A program made the translations under genes and the position numbers. Source: Legionella santicrucis (GTDB taxonomy: Bacteria > Pseudomonadota > Gammaproteobacteria > Legionellales > Legionellaceae). From it: 64,000 nucleotides of DNA. Of the stretch, positions 18,063 to 27,746 are shown in pieces (position 1 is the stretch's first letter; each line of letters begins with the position of its first letter). The notes below the pieces were generated by a model that was given only the letters and a program-made list of their open reading frames with translations, did not search any database and was not told the origin of the DNA. The stretch is from contig NZ_LNYU01000006.1 of the NCBI RefSeq assembly GCF_001468135.1, positions 47,245 to 111,244 on the forward strand, read 5' to 3'.

Positions 18063-19601
18063 TTAATCCACAGCAATTGAATGTTCTACTTTGTCTTTAG
18101 GTTTTTTTATAAAACAGAGCAAAGGCAGCACGCCAAGGGTAATAAGCATCATTAATTTAAAATCGTCAATATATGCAATCATCGTTGCTTGATTAGTGAG
18201 CATATAATTTAAAGAAACCAATCCTGTCTGTGTTGATACATCAATATGATTAGCAAAATAAGCAGGATTTGCTGCGATATTATAAGGTGTTATATGAGAA
18301 GCGAGTACGCCATGATTAATTTGCGTATTACTCGTTAACAAACTTGTTACTATTGAAATCCCTATGCTACTGCCTATATTTCTCATCAAATTAAATAAAG
18401 AAGTGCCTTCGTTGCGTAAATCCCCCAGGAGAGTAGAAAATGTAAGTGTGCTTAAAGCAACATAGGCTAAACCGATACCAAAACCTTGTACCACACCAAC
18501 CCAAATAATTGCCCATGAGTCGATATACAAAGAATAAGAGGTCATTCCCCAAAGAGAAAAAGCAGTGGTGAGCAAGCCTGCACCAACTAAAAAACGAGGA
18601 TCTACTTGATTAATAATTTTTCCTACCAATATCATAGCTACCATAGTTCCCACTCCTCGAGGCGCAGTAACTATACCCGCAGTGATCACAGGATAATTTA
18701 ATTGGTTTTGAAGCAAAGGAGGAATTAAAGCAAGGGTTGCAAAAAGAACTATTCCAAGAACAAAAATCAATACATTACCTGCTACAAAATTACGATCCTT
18801 AAATATTTCAAGATTTATAAAGGGCGTCTTATAAGTGATGCTATGAATCAGAAAAAGATAAAATCCTAGTCCAGAAATAATTGTTTCCAGTATAATTTCT
18901 GGAGAACTAAACCAATCTTTTAACTCTCCTCGATCAAGCATTAATTGTAAAGCGCTGACGCCAATGCTTAGTGTGATAAAACCCATAAAATCAAATCGGC
19001 TTTTTTGTGCTTTTGTCTCTGATAGGAAAAAATAAAGTCCAATGAACGAAAGAATGCCAATAGGAACATTGATGTAGAAAACCCAACGCCAATTATAATT
19101 TTCAGTGAGCCAACCGCCTAATGCAGGGCCTAATATAGGTCCAAGGGTTACACCTACACCCCACAAGGCCATTGCTTTACCAAAATTTTCTTTCGAATTA
19201 ATATCAAATAAAATAGATTGTGATAAAGGTACTAATGCTGCCCCAAAGACACCTTGCATGAGCCTAAAAATAACCATTTCAGGTAAGCTTCCCGCAATTC
19301 CGCATAAAATCGAAGAAAAGGTAAATCCTGCTATTGATGTTAAAAAAACCAATTTTCGTCCCAAATAACCTGCCAACCATCCTGTCAGTGGGATTGCAAT
19401 AGCTGCTGCAACAATGTATGAAGTAAGAACCCAGGACATTTGATCTTGGGTAGTGGCCAGTGAACCTTGCATGTGTGGCAAAGCGACATTGGCAATAGTA
19501 GAGTCAAGTGATTGCATGATGGTAGCGAGCATCACAGAAAAAGTAATTGCTTTATAAGGTATACTTTCTCTAGAAAGAGTGGTTGTAGAAAAATTATTCA
19601 T
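18063..19601 (-). CDS. DHA2 family (EmrB/QacA) drug-proton antiporter
   Basis: This 512-residue protein has about 14 hydrophobic segments. Family motifs include LDSTIANVALPHMQGSL in helix 1, the motif A-like loop GWLAGYLGRK and motif C GVTLGPILGPALGGWL in helix 5. It is the inner-membrane pump of a tripartite exporter. The start overlaps the end of the EmrA-like gene by 8 bases, and the outer-membrane gene follows after 3 bases, so all three form one operon. Confidence 0.92.
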   Translation of the reverse strand: MNNFSTTTLSRESIPYKAITFSVMLATIMQSLDSTIANVALPHMQGSLATTQDQMSWVLTSYIVAAAIAIPLTGWLAGYLGRKLVFLTSIAGFTFSSILCGIAGSLPEMVIFRLMQGVFGAALVPLSQSILFDINSKENFGKAMALWGVGVTLGPILGPALGGWLTENYNWRWVFYINVPIGILSFIGLYFFLSETKAQKSRFDFMGFITLSIGVSALQLMLDRGELKDWFSSPEIILETIISGLGFYLFLIHSITYKTPFINLEIFKDRNFVAGNVLIFVLGIVLFATLALIPPLLQNQLNYPVITAGIVTAPRGVGTMVAMILVGKIINQVDPRFLVGAGLLTTAFSLWGMTSYSLYIDSWAIIWVGVVQGFGIGLAYVALSTLTFSTLLGDLRNEGTSLFNLMRNIGSSIGISIVTSLLTSNTQINHGVLASHITPYNIAANPAYFANHIDVSTQTGLVSLNYMLTNQATMIAYIDDFKLMMLITLGVLPLLCFIKKPKDKVEHSIAVD

Positions 19602-20640
19602 TTCTATTTGTTGAAAAAATTCGACGATGTTGAGTATCCACAGTCACTACAACACTTAAGCCTGATTTTAAAAAAGGCATTTTTTCTACATCCTTAATGG
19701 CTATGCGTATAGGTATTCTTTGTGTAATTTTCACCCAATTTCCTGTGGCATTCTCTGGAGGTAATAGAGAAAAAGTAGCACCAGTACCAGGGCTAGTACT
19801 TACCACATAACCTGATATTTTTTTATCACTGTATGCATCAATCACAATAATTGCATTTTGTCCTGGTTTTATATTGGTTATTTGTGTTTCCTTTAAATTA
19901 GCCTCAACCCATATATTTTTATTGGAAATCAAAGCAAATACTGCGGCACCTGCATGGATATAATCACCAGGCTGTATTTGTTCTACCTTAGTCACAATGC
20001 CATCCATAGGCGCTTTAATTACTGTATATGAAAGATTAAGCTCTGCACGACTAACTTGCGCCTTAGCTTGTTGAACTAAAGGGTGTTTATCCACAGATAT
20101 GTTCTCATTATTCCCCAAATTAGCTAGTGCATTTGCCATCTGCTGCTGGGCTGCTGTCAATTGCTGTGTTGCATTTTCTAAAGCATTGGTAGCTTTATTT
20201 AATTGCCTTTGTGAGGAAATACCTGAGGCAGCCAATTTTTTTTGACGATTATATTCTTGTTGCATGTAGCTAAATGTTTGTTGTGCTTTTATTGTATTAG
20301 CTTCACGTTGTTTATAAGTTGCTTTGAGCGCTTGTACTTGTAAACGTGTATTGATTAATTCTGCTTTAGCTTTTTCCAACGCAATTTTATAAGGCTGATC
20401 ATCAAGGCTAAATAAAGGAGTTCCTTCTGTCACTTTTTGATTATCATGTACATAAATTTTTACAACCTGACCAGGTACATTAGCACTAATGGCTGCTTTG
20501 GCGGCTTGGATGTATGCATTATCCGTAGAAATGTAACGCCCACCAAATAAATAACACAACAAAATGACCAAAAAAAGAATAAGTGGAACACCAACAAGCA
20601 AAAAACGTCTATGCTCTTGCATCCAGTTTGTTAACTTCAT
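19594..20640 (-). CDS. EmrA/HlyD-type periplasmic adaptor
   Basis: This 348-residue membrane-fusion protein has one N-terminal transmembrane helix (about residues 12-34). Next come the lipoyl half STDNAYIQAAKAAISANVPG, a long coiled-coil hairpin (about 85-180) and the second half with SYTVIKAPMDGIVTKV. LLPPENATGNWVKITQRIP near the end is typical of EmrA. The frame is open to a GTG at 20652; ATG 20640 gives a conventional start. It is the first gene of the pump operon, divergent from the TetR gene. Confidence 0.92.
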   Translation of the reverse strand: MKLTNWMQEHRRFLLVGVPLILFLVILLCYLFGGRYISTDNAYIQAAKAAISANVPGQVVKIYVHDNQKVTEGTPLFSLDDQPYKIALEKAKAELINTRLQVQALKATYKQREANTIKAQQTFSYMQQEYNRQKKLAASGISSQRQLNKATNALENATQQLTAAQQQMANALANLGNNENISVDKHPLVQQAKAQVSRAELNLSYTVIKAPMDGIVTKVEQIQPGDYIHAGAAVFALISNKNIWVEANLKETQITNIKPGQNAIIVIDAYSDKKISGYVVSTSPGTGATFSLLPPENATGNWVKITQRIPIRIAIKDVEKMPFLKSGLSVVVTVDTQHRRIFSTNRNE

Positions 20641-20684
20641 TTTGAACCACACATTTACAGATTAAAGCATATTTAAACATACAA

Positions 20685-20722
20685 TTTGACATAATAAGTA
20701 AAAATTGTCAAACTTTATTATG
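20685..20722. promoter_or_regulatory. inverted-repeat operator between efflux operon and tetR
   Basis: Two nested inverted repeats overlap here. TTTGACA (20685-20691) faces TGTCAAA (20706-20712), and CATAATAA (20690-20697) faces TTATTATG (20715-20722). This is the normal place for a TetR-family operator controlling both divergent units. Binding is inferred. Confidence 0.55.
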
Positions 20723-20739
20723 TTCTTATTTTTTATAAA

Positions 20740-20767
20740 TTGACTTTTTATCTCAATTTAAGATAAT
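20740..20767 (+). promoter_or_regulatory. putative tetR promoter, possibly giving a leaderless mRNA
   Basis: TTGACT (20740-20745) and GATAAT (20762-20767) are spaced 16 bases. The -10 box ends only 6 bases before the tetR ATG at 20774, and no Shine-Dalgarno precedes that ATG, so transcription from here would start at or next to the start codon. Confidence 0.4.
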
Positions 20768-20773
20768 TAAAAA

Positions 20774-21310
20774 ATGACTCAGGAACTCACCATAATACAT
20801 TGTGATAAAAGAAAAGAATTAATTCTTAAAGCCGCTCTTAAATGTTTTTTACAGTTTGGATACAGTAAAACATCAATGGAAGACGTGGCTAAAGAGGCTA
20901 ACTTATCCCGACCACTAATTTATTTAAAGTTCAAAAATAAAGAAGAACTCTACATTGCGGTTATTGAATACTTAACCGAGGGTCGTATTGAAAAAGCGAA
21001 GCAAGCCCTAGAATCTCATGAATCCAAAAAACAAAAACTCATGAAATTTTATGAGATTTTGTTATTAAAACCTTGGGAACAAGTTATGGAAAGGCCTATG
21101 TCTGCTGATTTGTATTGGGCATATAAAACGCTCTTTCAGGAACTTGCTCAAAAACATAAATTGCTCGCATTACAATGTATAGAGAACATTTTTGAGAATA
21201 AGGAAATTGCCCTCTTATTTGTTTTGGCGGTCGAGGGTTTAAAATCTGATCTACCAGATACACAAACACTAAAAAATCGCTTAAAAATGCTTATAGAGCG
21301 TTTTGTATAA
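20774..21310 (+). CDS. TetR/AcrR family regulator
   Basis: This 178-residue protein has an N-terminal helix-turn-helix typical of TetR repressors (residues about 12-58: ILKAALKCFLQFGYSKTSMEDVAKEANLS, then YLKFKNKEELY). The C-terminal half is the helical ligand/dimer domain. Divergent placement 133 bases from the EmrA-like start and the intervening inverted repeats suggest it represses the pump operon and itself. The inducer is unknown. The ATG has no ribosome binding site. Confidence 0.9.
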   Translation: MTQELTIIHCDKRKELILKAALKCFLQFGYSKTSMEDVAKEANLSRPLIYLKFKNKEELYIAVIEYLTEGRIEKAKQALESHESKKQKLMKFYEILLLKPWEQVMERPMSADLYWAYKTLFQELAQKHKLLALQCIENIFENKEIALLFVLAVEGLKSDLPDTQTLKNRLKMLIERFV

Positions 21311-21315
21311 ATGGC

Positions 21316-21376
21316 ATGAACTAACATAAAAGGCATAGAAATCTTTTATGTCGTTAAACGAACATATCCTGTAACG
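21316..21376. repeat. MITE-like repeat, truncated copy
   Basis: AACATAAAAGGCATAGAAAT and the following TTTTATGTCG-TAAACGAAC closely match 52361-52415 (about 80 percent by eye). The right terminal repeat present in the nlpD-surE gap copy is not found here. It lies just after the tetR stop. Confidence 0.55.
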
Positions 21377-21423
21377 CTTGTCCCTAGAGGAAAGGATGGA
21401 CTCGTAGTAAAAAAATTGCCTAT

Positions 21424-21750
21424 TTAATCTATTATAATCGAACAGTTATCGCCAAGAACTACCAAAGTTACTGTAGTGTCTTTTGTTAAAGTTTTAGAGC
21501 CACAGATAACATCATCCCCAAAAACTGTATGCTTTCTAAAGCCAAATACATATTTCTTATTTGAAGGTCCTCTACCTGAATAAGATTTTCCTGCAGTACC
21601 ACTTTTTTTTCCTTCGACTACAAACCCTAATGCCGCCGCCGTTTTTTCATTTGTTTTCACATGAACTCGAATAGTGTCGTTGGCAAAAACATCAGTTGAA
21701 AAAAAGAAAATGGTGAAGCAGCTTAATATTATTAGTGAACTCCTTTTCAT
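21424..21750 (-). CDS. small secreted hypothetical protein
   Basis: This 108-residue protein has a clear signal peptide (MKRSSLIILSCFTIFFFSTDVFA), so the mature part is about 85 residues. It is beta-strand rich, with two cysteines (CGSK and DNCS) that could form a disulfide, and a Gly/Lys-rich middle. No family is recognised. The ATG is preceded by AAGGAGAG at good spacing. It sits alone between tetR and the second efflux operon. Confidence 0.6.
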   Translation of the reverse strand: MKRSSLIILSCFTIFFFSTDVFANDTIRVHVKTNEKTAAALGFVVEGKKSGTAGKSYSGRGPSNKKYVFGFRKHTVFGDDVICGSKTLTKDTTVTLVVLGDNCSIIID

Positions 21751-21923
21751 AATACTCTCCTTGTAATTATGATATTTTACTATAGCTCATTTTTCGTCAT
21801 GTAAATATTAATTACTCACCTAAACGGACAAAAAACTCCTATGAAAATCAAGTTCTAATGGTTACTATATAAAGAACTTTATGATGATAAGATGGAAATT
21901 AGGTTATTGTTAAAGGATTTATT

Positions 21924-23384
21924 ATGAGGCTAATCAGAGGAATTGCTTGCTTGAGCTTATATGCATTAGCATCCTGTACTATCTCTCTACCTCAACAAAG
22001 CCAAGTTAAAAATATAAGAGCAGTCCCAAACATGGAACATGCTATTAAAAAAAATCTGCAAAAAAAGGAAGTTTTTTCTCAAGGAAAATGGCCAAACAAA
22101 CAATGGTGGTTGTCTTATAATTCTCCTGAACTTAATCTCCTAGTCACAGAAGCTTTAGGTTATAACCCATCAATTCAGGAAGTCAAAAAGCGCATTGAGG
22201 TAGCGAAACAGCAAGCGATAGTTACACGGTCGGTGCTCTTCCCATTAGTCTTTTTTAACGCAGATGAGAACAGACAATATATCAGTCACAACGGTTTATA
22301 TCGCGCATTCAATCCATCATTCCCTTTAAATGCTAACCTTTTAGATCTTTCTCTTTCATTTAATTATGAAGTTGATTTTTGGGGGCAAAACCGTAATCTC
22401 TTTCGTGCTGCTCTAGGAGAAGCAAAAGCGCAAGAAGCAGAAGCAGCTGAAGTAGAGTTAATTACAAGCACTGCAACAGCACAAGCTTATTTTGCTTATA
22501 AAACAAATCTTATAAGAAAGAAATTATACGTACAATTAATTAACGTACGACAAAAAATTGCAAAATTACAAAACTTATTAGTACAAAAAGGACTTTCTTC
22601 AAAATTACCTGCATTAGAAACTTCGGAAAAATTATTTGAAGCAAAAAAACTACTCTCAAGTATTACTGATGAACTTACCGCAAATAAACATTTGATTAAT
22701 ATTTTAACCGGACATGGACCTGATAGTCCTTTATCAATCAACTCCTCGCTTCCAAGCTTGCCTAAGTCATTGAATATTCCTCAAATACTGCCTTTAGATT
22801 TCTTGGCTCGCAGGCCTGATCTTATGGCACAAATTTGGCGTGCTAAGGCTTTGGCCTATAAAACAGGGGCAGCAATGGCCGAATATTATCCCAATATAAA
22901 TCTTGTTGGTCTTCTTGGTCTGGAAAGTACCGGCTGGAAAAAACTTTTCGATATATCAAGTGGTACAGCAGCATTTAGACCTGCATTAAGTTTACCTATT
23001 TTCACTGCGGGAGCGATACGAGCCAATATCAAAGCAACTAAAGCACAATTCGATGCAGCAATTGATGCCTACAACAGCTTGCTCCTATACAGCACCCAAG
23101 AAGTTCTTGATGTCTTAGCATTTGCTGAGGACATTTATCAACAAAAGGAAGAACAAGAGCATGTAGTTGAATTGGCAAAACAACGTTATGAACTCAGTTA
23201 TTTGCGCCAGAAAAAAGGATTAGATAGTCTATTCGATCTTTATTTTTTGCAAGAAGAGGTCATTCAAAAAAGGATTGTAGACGTTACTTTACTATATAAC
23301 CAATACTTAGCTTCAATAAAATTGACCAAAGCCTTAGGAGGCGGTTACTACCAAAATACGATACCCTTGGTGAAAAACTCATGA
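21924..23384 (+). CDS. outer-membrane efflux lipoprotein, second pump
   Basis: This 486-residue NodT/OprM-type protein has a lipoprotein signal ending LASC (about residue 18) and motifs WWLSYNSPELNLLVTEAL and LDFLARRPDLMAQIWRAKAL. It is the outer-membrane duct of the pump formed with the two genes downstream. AGGATT precedes the ATG. Its stop overlaps the next start by four bases (ATGA). Confidence 0.9.
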   Translation: MRLIRGIACLSLYALASCTISLPQQSQVKNIRAVPNMEHAIKKNLQKKEVFSQGKWPNKQWWLSYNSPELNLLVTEALGYNPSIQEVKKRIEVAKQQAIVTRSVLFPLVFFNADENRQYISHNGLYRAFNPSFPLNANLLDLSLSFNYEVDFWGQNRNLFRAALGEAKAQEAEAAEVELITSTATAQAYFAYKTNLIRKKLYVQLINVRQKIAKLQNLLVQKGLSSKLPALETSEKLFEAKKLLSSITDELTANKHLINILTGHGPDSPLSINSSLPSLPKSLNIPQILPLDFLARRPDLMAQIWRAKALAYKTGAAMAEYYPNINLVGLLGLESTGWKKLFDISSGTAAFRPALSLPIFTAGAIRANIKATKAQFDAAIDAYNSLLLYSTQEVLDVLAFAEDIYQQKEEQEHVVELAKQRYELSYLRQKKGLDSLFDLYFLQEEVIQKRIVDVTLLYNQYLASIKLTKALGGGYYQNTIPLVKNS

Positions 23385-24565
23385 ACAAGAAATCTCCCTC
23401 TTTCTATTTTACAATCATTCTTTTTGTTCTATTTCTTTTTCTTTTGTTGTATTGGTTTATTGTTTGGAGAAACGAAGTTTACACCAATGATGCCTATGTC
23501 CAAGGAAACCAAGTTTATATCAAATCCTTACATCCCGGATTTGTTACAGGTATTTATACTGATGATAGTTTTCTTGTAAAAAAAGGACAACTGATTGTTT
23601 CTTTAAATGAAACAGACTCTCTTATCGCTCTTGAAAAAGCGAAAAAGAAGCTCGCTCAAACAGTACGTGATGTATGTCAGGCATTTCACGATGTATTTAT
23701 ATTAGCCGCAGACATAGACGTAAAAAAAGCAGAACTGCTAAAAGCACAGCAAAATCTGAAACACCGCTATGACGTAATTGATGCCAAAGGAGTTTCTTTG
23801 GAGGATTATCAGCATGCACAAGACGATCTTAAAGCCTCAATGGCTTCACTAAAAAGCACTAAAAATAATTATCAAAAAATGCTCGCTTTTGTACAAGGTA
23901 CCTCAATTATTGAACATCCCTGGGTACAGGAAGCAGCCCAAGAAGTACGTGATGCCTGGGTTCAATTATATCGATGTAAAATTTATGCTCCTGTAGATGG
24001 TCTTATAGCACAAAGAACTATTCAGGTAGGCATGTGGATCTCCCCTAAAGATCCTCTGATGTCCATTATTCCGTTGGATCAAATATGGGTTAACGCCAAC
24101 TATAAGGAAACACAACTCAAAAAAATGCGTATTGGACAAAAAGTTAAATTTACTTCAGATCTTTATGGTTCTAGTGTTGTGTTTCATGGCAAAATTGTAG
24201 GTTTACCTGGAGGAGCAGGCAATGCTTTTTCATTATTACCTCCTGAAAACCTCTCCGGAAATTGGATTAAAATCGTCCAAAGGTTACCTGTTCGAGTGGC
24301 ACTAGTACAAGATGAGTTAAAAGAACATCCTCTTCGAATTGGTCTCTCTTTAGAAGTCACAACTGATCTGGCTGATCAAGATGGCCCTTTAGTACCTACA
24401 TCTACTTCGGACTCGCCTCATTATGTGACTGATATTTTTCAAAAAGAAGAAACTGGTGATAAAGAGCTAATAGCGGAAATTATTAAAAACAATTTAGATC
24501 CGAATCTCCAAGTATATGCTAATACACCTCTTATTTTAAATAAATTTGCTTTAAATGAGAGATAA
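23381..24565 (+). CDS. EmrA/HlyD-type periplasmic adaptor, second pump
   Basis: This 394-residue protein has one transmembrane helix (about residues 8-28), the conserved TNDAYVQGNQVYIKSLHPG lipoyl half, a coiled-coil hairpin and CKIYAPVDGLIAQRTIQVG as the second half. LLPPENLSGNWIKIVQRLP is shared with the first EmrA-like protein. It has about 50 extra C-terminal residues beyond the usual EmrA end. It is translationally coupled to the outer-membrane gene. Confidence 0.9.
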   Translation: MNKKSPSFYFTIILFVLFLFLLLYWFIVWRNEVYTNDAYVQGNQVYIKSLHPGFVTGIYTDDSFLVKKGQLIVSLNETDSLIALEKAKKKLAQTVRDVCQAFHDVFILAADIDVKKAELLKAQQNLKHRYDVIDAKGVSLEDYQHAQDDLKASMASLKSTKNNYQKMLAFVQGTSIIEHPWVQEAAQEVRDAWVQLYRCKIYAPVDGLIAQRTIQVGMWISPKDPLMSIIPLDQIWVNANYKETQLKKMRIGQKVKFTSDLYGSSVVFHGKIVGLPGGAGNAFSLLPPENLSGNWIKIVQRLPVRVALVQDELKEHPLRIGLSLEVTTDLADQDGPLVPTSTSDSPHYVTDIFQKEETGDKELIAEIIKNNLDPNLQVYANTPLILNKFALNER

Positions 24566-24571
24566 TAAATA

Positions 24572-26095
24572 ATGATTCTCTATATTTTGCTCTTAGCACT
24601 TGCTGCCGTCATTTTCAATCTCACCTTACCAATAATGGCGGGTCTTTATATTGTAAGTGATCTAGGTGGCAGCACCTATATGACTTCCTATACCGTCAGT
24701 TTTTTTTGTATTGGAAATCTTTTAGGAGTCCCTTTGGGAAAACCTGCAGCAACCCGTTTAAGTCCCATACAACTTTTTGTAGTCTGTCTCAGTTTGACTG
24801 CTTTATTCTCGTGGGGATGTGCCACTGCTACGGATTTTTTCAATTTTATCTTATTTAGGTTTTTAGAGGGATTCGCTTCGGGGCCAATGTTTCTTCTAAT
24901 TACTTATACACTTATTCCCTTATTATCTTCTAACAAAGATAAAGTCTATATTCTTTCCTTAGTCTTAATTTGTCTTTCAATAATTCCCGTCATTGGCGCC
25001 TCATATGGAGCATGGATTGCTTATGACTATCATTGGCGATTTCTGTTTTTCTCTAATGTTCCTTTATGTATCTTTTTAATTTTGTATGTTGGTTATGGTT
25101 ATAGAAGATACCATGCACCCGTAAAAGAAATTGTTTTTGATAAACTTGGATATTTTTATTATTGTGTAAGTATCGTTTTTATCGGAGCTGCTTTAACAAC
25201 TGGCCAAGAATTAGATTGGTTTCGTTCTTCTTTGATCACTTTTTTACTAATTGTGGGAGTAATCTGTTTTATTTTCTTCGTATTACGCAGTTGGTCCGCT
25301 AAAAATCCAATTGTTGATTTGCAACTGCTGAAAAATTTTTATTTTTCACTGGCAATGATCTACATTGCATTACTTTTTGCAATCTATTTCGGTATGGTCA
25401 TTTTGCTGTCCTTATGGCTGAAACTCTATGTCAATTACACTCCAGATTGGATTGCTTTAATTATAGGAACAATGGCATTTTGTGGATGGATCCCTGTGGT
25501 TCTTAATAAAAAGCAATATAAACCATTTCCTCCATTAATAATTGCCTTATTCTTTTTTGCCATTTCTTGTTTTTATACCTGCTATTTTAATGTAGATATT
25601 AATTTCAATCGAATTGCATTTTCTCGAGGTCTAGCAGGCATTGGACTTGCATTATTTTTATCTCCCCTCTTCCAATTATCAATGCATACTTTTCCTGAAA
25701 CAAAACTGGCTGAATGCATTTGCTTTTTCCATGTGTCACGCTTAATTGGGAGTGGATTGGGAGTCGCATTATTCCCCATTTTATGGCATAGACGAGAAGT
25801 TTTTTTTCATTTGCGTTTAGGAAGCAGCTTAACCGTATTCTCTCAGGAAACACAGTTATTTTTAGCACGAGCAAAACTATTACATATTCAAGGCGAACAT
25901 GCCTCTGCCCAATTAAATTACTATTTGACGCGACAAGCTACTGCTCTTGCCTTAGATGACTGCTTTTACCTTATGGGTTGGATAACAATCATTTTAATGA
26001 TTTTTTTAATCATCGCTTTTTTATTTCGTTTCAAAAGAACCAAAGTTCCAATAAAAAAAGATGAAAGCTCATTATTAATAATGGAACGATCCTAA
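24572..26095 (+). CDS. DHA2-like MFS transporter, second pump
   Basis: This 507-residue protein has about 14 hydrophobic segments and the MFS layout. The first half includes SFFCIGNLLGVPLGKPAATR and FRFLEGFASGPMFLLITY; its motifs are weaker than in the first EmrB-like protein. It starts 6 bases after the adaptor gene, with GAGAG upstream. With the two preceding genes it makes a second tripartite exporter in the order duct-adaptor-pump, opposite to the first operon. No regulator gene is adjacent. Confidence 0.85.
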   Translation: MILYILLLALAAVIFNLTLPIMAGLYIVSDLGGSTYMTSYTVSFFCIGNLLGVPLGKPAATRLSPIQLFVVCLSLTALFSWGCATATDFFNFILFRFLEGFASGPMFLLITYTLIPLLSSNKDKVYILSLVLICLSIIPVIGASYGAWIAYDYHWRFLFFSNVPLCIFLILYVGYGYRRYHAPVKEIVFDKLGYFYYCVSIVFIGAALTTGQELDWFRSSLITFLLIVGVICFIFFVLRSWSAKNPIVDLQLLKNFYFSLAMIYIALLFAIYFGMVILLSLWLKLYVNYTPDWIALIIGTMAFCGWIPVVLNKKQYKPFPPLIIALFFFAISCFYTCYFNVDINFNRIAFSRGLAGIGLALFLSPLFQLSMHTFPETKLAECICFFHVSRLIGSGLGVALFPILWHRREVFFHLRLGSSLTVFSQETQLFLARAKLLHIQGEHASAQLNYYLTRQATALALDDCFYLMGWITIILMIFLIIAFLFRFKRTKVPIKKDESSLLIMERS

Positions 26096-26412
26096 TAGAA
26101 AAAATATTGGAGCATTTAGACTTTTTATCCAAATAAACGAAGAATGATGTATTGTTTAAGAAAATTCTAGCACTTCGCCCCCCAATCCATTCATTGAGTA
26201 AATAGCTTGTTATTCTCTCCATCGAGTGCTTGAGGAATAAGGTAAGTTAACCTGCTTTAATTTTTTCATCATCGCGCAAATTCCAATGCCCCAGGCCTTA
26301 TCTGGAAATTTGATATGTCTTATTAAAAAAATGATTTGTACAAATTTTGTATAGTTTGTTTAAATTAAATAATTAGGCTTATTAAGGAAATTGATACAGG
26401 AGCTTTTACAAT
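26096..26412. other. intergenic region, nothing recognised
   Basis: This 317-base AT-rich gap follows the second efflux operon. The minus strand has short open stretches around 26100-26290 with somewhat protein-like composition but no convincing start or family. No clear hairpin terminator or promoter was seen. Confidence 0.4.
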
Positions 26413-27702
26413 ATGACTGCAATGAAATATGATTCAAATGAAGAACGCATTAAATTTTGTAATGAAATTGTTCCTACTGAAAGATATTCTTATCGGCAAA
26501 AAATATTTGTTACATTAAACACTCAAGAATTTGAAGCAAAAGTTAAGTCTTTTCTTTCTACAGATACCCCCTTTGCCGGATCGAAACCTCCATTACAAAA
26601 AGCTTCTGAGCTATTTAAAGAATCTTTTATCATAGGTGAGGCCCATGCTGATATCAGTCCTAAAAAATTTTTGATAGAAAATATTAAAAATATGAAAGAA
26701 CATGGATGTGAAATTTTATTCATGGAGCATTTATTTTATGATACTCAAGAGGAACTGGATAAATTCTTCGAAACAGGAGATATTTCTGATATTTTAATGC
26801 AGCAACTAAACGCTATGAACCGACACGGAACAAGTCATTTTTATGGCCCTACTAGAGATATTTCAGCCTCTTTGTGGAATGAGCATGACTATATAGCAGT
26901 GCTACATGCTGCTCGTAAAGCAGGTGTCAGAATAGTTGGAGTGGATATAAGTACCGTTTACGAAACTCAAGCTATCGACATTGGTAGTGAGCAGAAAACC
27001 AATACTCGAATCCCGTACATGAATTATACGGCAGCAAAAATCATGCAACGTGAAATTAGCTCATTACCGCCAGAGAAAAAATGGTGCGGACTTATGGGAA
27101 ATGCCCATGTGAGTACCTTTGAAGATACACCAGGCATTACTGATATATTTGGTGTAAGAAGTGTATATGTTTTTGACCAACAAAACTGGAAAAACTCAGA
27201 TACTCGGTGTAAAAAAGTTGCTGAGTTTAATACTGAATCAGTCATATTAGGCGGAAGAGATATATTCAAAGGTGAAGCGATTTTTAAAATCGATCCAAGA
27301 TCAAGTACAACATCATTAATCAATTCAAACCCAGCAACAAGATTTAGAGATTTTTTAGATAGAAATCGATCACATAAACCACTTACAACAAAACAAGAAA
27401 ATTTGGCAATACAGTATTTAGCTAGTCTCAAAATAGATGAACTATGCAAACATTTTGGATTTAATGATAAAGAAATACAACATTTAAGCTCGTATCATTT
27501 TGTGGATAAAATTACTCCAGTTAACCTCAGCAAACCTAAAAATGAGAATGATACATTTTGCTTTCAGATTGAAGAAAACCATTTAAGGGCTAAACCATAC
27601 ACTCTTTATGTATCTAAAGATAAATTAATAGAATTTGCTGCGCTACAACAATTAGAAATGAAGCAACAAAAGGCTCATGAACATAGTTTTTCTCCTTCCT
27701 AA
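26413..27702 (+). CDS. Tiki/ChaN-like toxin-domain protein, candidate effector
   Basis: This 429-residue protein carries motifs of the Tiki/ChaN-like superfamily found in large bacterial toxins. They are GEAHADISPKKFLIENI (Gly75, Glu76, His78), LFMEHLFYD (Glu105, His106) and MGNAHVST (Asn230, His232). The spacing resembles the module next to membrane-targeted effector domains in Pasteurella- and Photorhabdus-type toxins. The C-terminal 150 residues are polar and unrecognised, ending in a Glu/Ser-rich tail. There is no signal peptide. AGGAG lies about 10 bases before the ATG, and an in-frame ATG follows at residue 4. Translocation and enzymatic role are inferred. Confidence 0.6.
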   Translation: MTAMKYDSNEERIKFCNEIVPTERYSYRQKIFVTLNTQEFEAKVKSFLSTDTPFAGSKPPLQKASELFKESFIIGEAHADISPKKFLIENIKNMKEHGCEILFMEHLFYDTQEELDKFFETGDISDILMQQLNAMNRHGTSHFYGPTRDISASLWNEHDYIAVLHAARKAGVRIVGVDISTVYETQAIDIGSEQKTNTRIPYMNYTAAKIMQREISSLPPEKKWCGLMGNAHVSTFEDTPGITDIFGVRSVYVFDQQNWKNSDTRCKKVAEFNTESVILGGRDIFKGEAIFKIDPRSSTTSLINSNPATRFRDFLDRNRSHKPLTTKQENLAIQYLASLKIDELCKHFGFNDKEIQHLSSYHFVDKITPVNLSKPKNENDTFCFQIEENHLRAKPYTLYVSKDKLIEFAALQQLEMKQQKAHEHSFSPS

Positions 27703-27746
27703 TTGTGGGTAAAGGATGTAAACGCTGCTGAGAATAAAGATTGAAT

